This document shows, piece after piece, positions 24,101 to 26,621 of a DNA stretch of 26,621 nucleotides. Numbering within the stretch: the first letter of the stretch is position 1; each line of letters opens with the position of its first letter. The stretch lies in the NCBI GenBank assembly GCA_964474655.1, contig CAYYTU010000042.1, forward strand, positions 1 to 26,621, written 5' to 3'. The notes beneath the pieces were generated by a model. The model was not told the DNA's origin, searched no databases, and was given only the letters and a program-made list of their open reading frames with translations. The stretch is from CAYYTU01 sp964474655 (GTDB lineage: Bacteria > Chloroflexota > Anaerolineae > B4-G1). The position numbers and the translations under genes were made by a program.

Positions 24101-26621
24101 CGGCGGTGTTGGTGATGGGGCCCAGGGCCGCGTGATGGACGCGCGTCCGTGCGGTGACGGTGGCGACGCTGCCCGCCGGCAGAGCGTCCAGGGTGCAGGT
24201 GAAGGTGCCGGACGTGGCGGCGCACTGGCCCGCCGGTTCGGCGGTGACGGCGTAGTGGTCGGGGCCCAGCGCCACCCGGCGGAGCTCGGGGGCGTAGGCG
24301 GGATTGGTGGTGGTCAACGTGGCGCGGTACTGAGCGTAGCGGGCATCGGGCAGGTCAAGCGTGACGCTGGGCAGGCCCAGGCCGGCGTTGCTCGCCTCGG
24401 AATAAAGGCCGCGCCAATCCATCAATTGACCGGTGCAGTCCGGTTCCTCGCAGAGGCGCACCTGGAAGGCTAGCTGGAGCGCGCCGCGCAGGTAGTGGTC
24501 GGTCACCTCGGCGGCCGAGAGGGTGCGGCTGTAGACCGCCACCTCGTCCAGCCGCCCGTGGAAGGGTGTGGTGCCGGTGAGCCCGTAGGCGGCGCCCAGT
24601 CGGTAGTGATCGCCGCCGCTCCACAGCGGGCCGAGCCCGCTCAGCTGCGCCTCGCGCTCGCCGTCGACGTAGAGCGCCAGATCGCCGCCGCTCTGGGCCG
24701 TGCCCACCAGGTGGTACCAGCGGTTCGGCGTCACCGGCGTGGTGGCGGTGACCGTGCGGTAGGCGCCGTCGTAGACCGTGTGCTGGAAGTGGCCGTCGAC
24801 GATGCCCAGCAGGTGCGAGTAACTCTCCACCGTCTCGGTCGGCGCGTCGGTGCGCAGGATGACGCTGGTGTCGGTGACCGTCTCCGGGTAGACCCAGGCT
24901 TCCAGCGCGTAGCGGGCCGGGTCGTGGGCGTCGGTGACGGTGACGACGTCATCGGCGCCGTTGAAGGACAGCGCGTCGTTGAAGCGCCCGTCGGCGCCCG
25001 TCGCGGGGCATGCGGTGCAGGTGCCGTCGTGGTCGTAGCCCGACGTATCGGCGAAGGGCGCACCGGTATCGTCCAAATGGAGCAGCACGCGGTTGCCGAC
25101 CATGTTGACGTCGCCGAGGGCGTAGGCCGTCTCGGCGGCGCCGTTGTCGGGCAGCGGCTTGCCCGTGGGCCGGCGCGGCGTCCAGGCCAGCGTCTCCCAG
25201 GGCACGACGTTGCCGGCGTCGAAGACGCGCGAGGTGAAGACGCCGGTGGCCTGCAGCGTGTCGGAGAGCGTCAGGCGGTCGTCGTCCCAGCGACCGGGGT
25301 CGAACCAGGTGGTGTTGTCGTGAGTGCCGGCGTTGAACTCACTCCCCGTGTTGTCGGTCTGATCCAGGGTACGGAGCGTGAGACTGGGCGGGAGCGTGTC
25401 GGAGAGGACGGCGATGGGGCCGTTGCCCCGGTTGGTGACGACCAGCGTATAGGTCAGGCCGGTGCCGGCGACCACGGGGTCGGGGTCGGCGGTCTTGGTC
25501 AGGGCGAAGTCGACGTTGCAGTCCTGGTTTTCGTACACCTTGGCGATGTAGTTGCCGTCGCTATCCTCTCCGGTGAGGAGGATATCGAGATCGCCGTCGT
25601 CGTCGACATCGCCCCAGGCCGCGCTGCCTCTGGTCACGCCGGGCAGGTAATGGCCTGCGATGGTAGCGGTAAAGCCGTCGCCTTCGTTTTCGTACACTTC
25701 GGCGAAGCGGCCCTCATTGTTATCCCCGGTTAATAGAATATCGAGGTCGCCGTCGTTATCGAAATCGCCCCAGGCCGTGCTGCTGTTTGTCACGCCGGTC
25801 AGGCTGTCTGTATAGAGGCTAAAGCCACCGTCTGTGTTCTCGTACACTTCAGCAGTGTAGCCGTTAGAGCTGAATCCCGTCAGGAGGATATCGAGGTCGC
25901 CGTCGTTGTCATAGTCACCCCAGACTCCGCTGCTGCCCTGCCACACGTTAGGCAGGTCTTGGGAGGCCGCGGTGTCGGTGATGAAGCCGCTACCCGTATT
26001 CTGGTAGACTGCGGCGAGACCATATCCCGTCAGGAGGATATCGAGGTCGCCGTCGTTGTCGTAGTCGCCCCAGGACGCGCTGCCATCCGCTACGCCGGCC
26101 AGATTCTCGGAGGCCACGGTGTCCGTGACGAAGCCGCTGTCGGTGTTCTGGTATATCGCGGTGAAGGGAGTCATCGAGGCTTCATATCCCGTCAGGAGGA
26201 CGTCCAGGTCGCCGTCGTTGTCGTAGTCGCCCCAGGCCGCGCTGCTGTAGTACACGCCGGTCAGATCCCCTCCGGTGACCTCGGTGAAGCCGCTGTCCGT
26301 GTTTTCGTACACCAGGGTGAAGGGGGTGGCGCTGTCGTTACCTGTCAAGAGGAAGTCCAGGTCGCCGTCGTTGTCGTAGTCGCCCCAGGCCGCGCTGCTG
26401 TAATAGACGTCGAGCAGGGTGTCGGTATAGGCCGCGGTGAAGCCGCTATCCGTGTTCTGGTAGACGGCGGTGAAAGGGCCCGAATCCGACTGTCCCGTCA
26501 GAAGGATATCGAGGTCGCCGTCGTTGTCGTAGTCGCCCCAGGCCACGCTGCTATCTCGCACACCGGTCAGGATGTCCGAGGCGGCAGTGTCCTCGACAAA
26601 GACGGCGCAGCGGGAGACCAT
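21180..26621 (-). CDS. Giant multidomain surface protein, 5' end cut by the window
   Basis: At least 1,813 residues on the minus strand, open at the window edge; the Met at the edge has no signal peptide and is probably internal. Domain order: seven VCBS/FG-GAP-like repeats (about 1-365, each with WGDYDNDGDLDILLTG carrying DxDxDGxxD calcium loops); a first DUF11 module (about 370-430); a LamG-like segment (about 510-710); several further DUF11 modules with TPDPVNP and SDTLP motifs. A P/proprotein-convertase-like domain (about 1165-1325) lies within one DUF11 module. Last come another DUF11, a PKD domain (about 1545-1625), the segment IYLPLVMRNY (about 1629-1638), and a CARDB-like C-terminal domain. 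It is probably an exported adhesion or matrix protein. No enzyme active site was recognised. Confidence 0.85.
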   Translation of the reverse strand: MVSRCAVFVEDTAASDILTGVRDSSVAWGDYDNDGDLDILLTGQSDSGPFTAVYQNTDSGFTAAYTDTLLDVYYSSAAWGDYDNDGDLDFLLTGNDSATPFTLVYENTDSGFTEVTGGDLTGVYYSSAAWGDYDNDGDLDVLLTGYEASMTPFTAIYQNTDSGFVTDTVASENLAGVADGSASWGDYDNDGDLDILLTGYGLAAVYQNTGSGFITDTAASQDLPNVWQGSSGVWGDYDNDGDLDILLTGFSSNGYTAEVYENTDGGFSLYTDSLTGVTNSSTAWGDFDNDGDLDILLTGDNNEGRFAEVYENEGDGFTATIAGHYLPGVTRGSAAWGDVDDDGDLDILLTGEDSDGNYIAKVYENQDCNVDFALTKTADPDPVVAGTGLTYTLVVTNRGNGPIAVLSDTLPPSLTLRTLDQTDNTGSEFNAGTHDNTTWFDPGRWDDDRLTLSDTLQATGVFTSRVFDAGNVVPWETLAWTPRRPTGKPLPDNGAAETAYALGDVNMVGNRVLLHLDDTGAPFADTSGYDHDGTCTACPATGADGRFNDALSFNGADDVVTVTDAHDPARYALEAWVYPETVTDTSVILRTDAPTETVESYSHLLGIVDGHFQHTVYDGAYRTVTATTPVTPNRWYHLVGTAQSGGDLALYVDGEREAQLSGLGPLWSGGDHYRLGAAYGLTGTTPFHGRLDEVAVYSRTLSAAEVTDHYLRGALQLAFQVRLCEEPDCTGQLMDWRGLYSEASNAGLGLPSVTLDLPDARYAQYRATLTTTNPAYAPELRRVALGPDHYAVTAEPAGQCAATSGTFTCTLDALPAGSVATVTARTRVHHAALGPITNTAGVTATGELTPTDNVVTATTQVTSEVGLRIHKYDDDRDLPYWHDATYGMADPVNPGSPLTYTLLVRKGGPSTAWDVTVSDTLPITPTSVVTPDGWGCVTAGQAVTCTTEALSPWGWDAIVLTGAAPTVSGTITNTAAITSAGSTVRLDSSLTDTITTTVIPLADLTVAKAATPDPVNPEETITFTVHVTNTGPYTATALVVTDTLPADVTEITALDTACRVEGLGVICEPSGELTPTASVSFQITATAPLSGLIENRAVVTSDIFDPDLENNETRLFAAVRPVADLSVAKHDTPDPVDAAAPLTYTVAVSNAGPVDAGALTTTVSARTHRNIRVPIGGAAWPYPSTLWLNSVPGQVREITVTLYGFHHTYPADVVALLTGPGSQNTVLMAKAGGGADADDLTLTFHETGESLPVSDTLTTTTYRPTNHGFGESLPDPAPAGPYGSGFGPFYGGSPNGAWRLYVYDTFDSDGGRIADGWGLELVAVTTDTVTVSDTLPSALTGITPDLPGWDCATGADVVCQGERLNRRETVTLTLAATAPITPGVITNTAHVTSTLADLDLTRNTDRITTTVSPVADLGLVKDVTPADSVPQGAPLTYTLTVSNAGPSPLAIPLTLTDALPAALDSFDIDALSWDCTTGTIVGDVRPLTCTLDGLDVGPAPDLVITAAAPPTIGLVLRNTASVTAAASDPITLNNRSVVSVTVGDIAITGLSASNDSPTALGGLTHLEASVATGTNVAYAWALGDGITKTGNPISYTYPSTGTYTAVVTATNSVSQLTATTRVEVIERYRIYLPLVMRNYVAAPDMIVDSLVAASNAVTVTIKNDGDAPVENLFANEFWIDVYIDPDTPPTGVNQTWQHVGDQGLVWGVTQDALPIAPGDVLTLTLDSPYYFPDEGAVTWPLAPGTSIYAQVDSANEETDYGAVLENHEIIGLPYDEGGNILGPILSIAGAADGTSPAAAGQGPPSDHHLPSRP
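25530..26621 (-). repeat. Seven tandem VCBS-type coding repeats
   Basis: The N-terminal visible part of the surface protein repeats the core WGDYDNDGDLDILLTG seven times at a spacing of roughly 50-60 residues. The underlying DNA core is nearly identical between copies (for example the GTCGCCGTCGTTGTCGTAGTC stretch on the plus strand), so copy number could vary by recombination or be misassembled. The array may continue beyond the window. Confidence 0.85.

Noticed and set aside
24495..25733. 412-codon plus-strand ORF opposite the surface protein
   Set aside because: The product is low-complexity V/G/R-rich antisense of DUF11/LamG coding sequence, with no recognisable motif.
26619..26621. ATG at the window edge as the true start of the surface protein
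   Set aside because: No signal peptide or ribosome site can be seen, and the protein is clearly of exported type, so the gene probably continues outside.

Overview
This window holds a long, collinear plus-strand gene cluster (about 0.3-20.4 kb) for amino-acid biosynthesis by the LysW carrier-protein route. It is followed by two minus-strand genes for secreted or surface proteins (20.5-26.6 kb, the last cut by the window edge). The GC-rich coding sequence, the bacterial LysW pathway, intergenic heptamer repeats, a multidomain surface protein ending in a YLPLVMRN-type segment and a Trp-rich secreted protein together suggest a Chloroflexota bacterium (Anaerolineae or Caldilineae-like). That is inference from gene content; there is no rRNA here.

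Layout: a 345-bp regulatory region (promoter, inverted repeats, possible Arg/Lys-rich leader peptide, structured leader, intrinsic terminator) precedes argG and argH. Next come lysW, two RimK-type ligases (lysX and a second lysX/argX), lysY and lysZ. Three tandem homocitrate/isopropylmalate-synthase family genes follow, then lysT, lysU and a homoisocitrate-dehydrogenase-like gene. A divergent PEPCK-fold protein, lysJ, a purH-like gene in two parts separated by a 100-N assembly gap, lysK and a strong terminator complete the cluster.

Logic: the synthase, LysT/U and the dehydrogenase should make the 2-oxoadipate precursor of alpha-aminoadipate. One ligase can load alpha-aminoadipate and the other glutamate on the C-terminal Glu of the single LysW. 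LysZ, LysY and LysJ then phosphorylate, reduce and transaminate the bound substrate, and LysK releases lysine or ornithine. ArgG and ArgH complete arginine from citrulline. The alpha-aminoadipate aminotransferase (LysN) and ornithine carbamoyltransferase are not in the window. The cluster therefore reads as a joint lysine and arginine operon using one carrier protein.

Most worth a second look: the argG leader as a candidate attenuator; the PEPCK-like protein of unknown function; the middle synthase paralog that lost two conserved histidines; and heptamer repeats, often in facing inverted arms, that sit in most longer gaps of the cluster, form gene ends, and lie inside the coding sequence of the second ligase.
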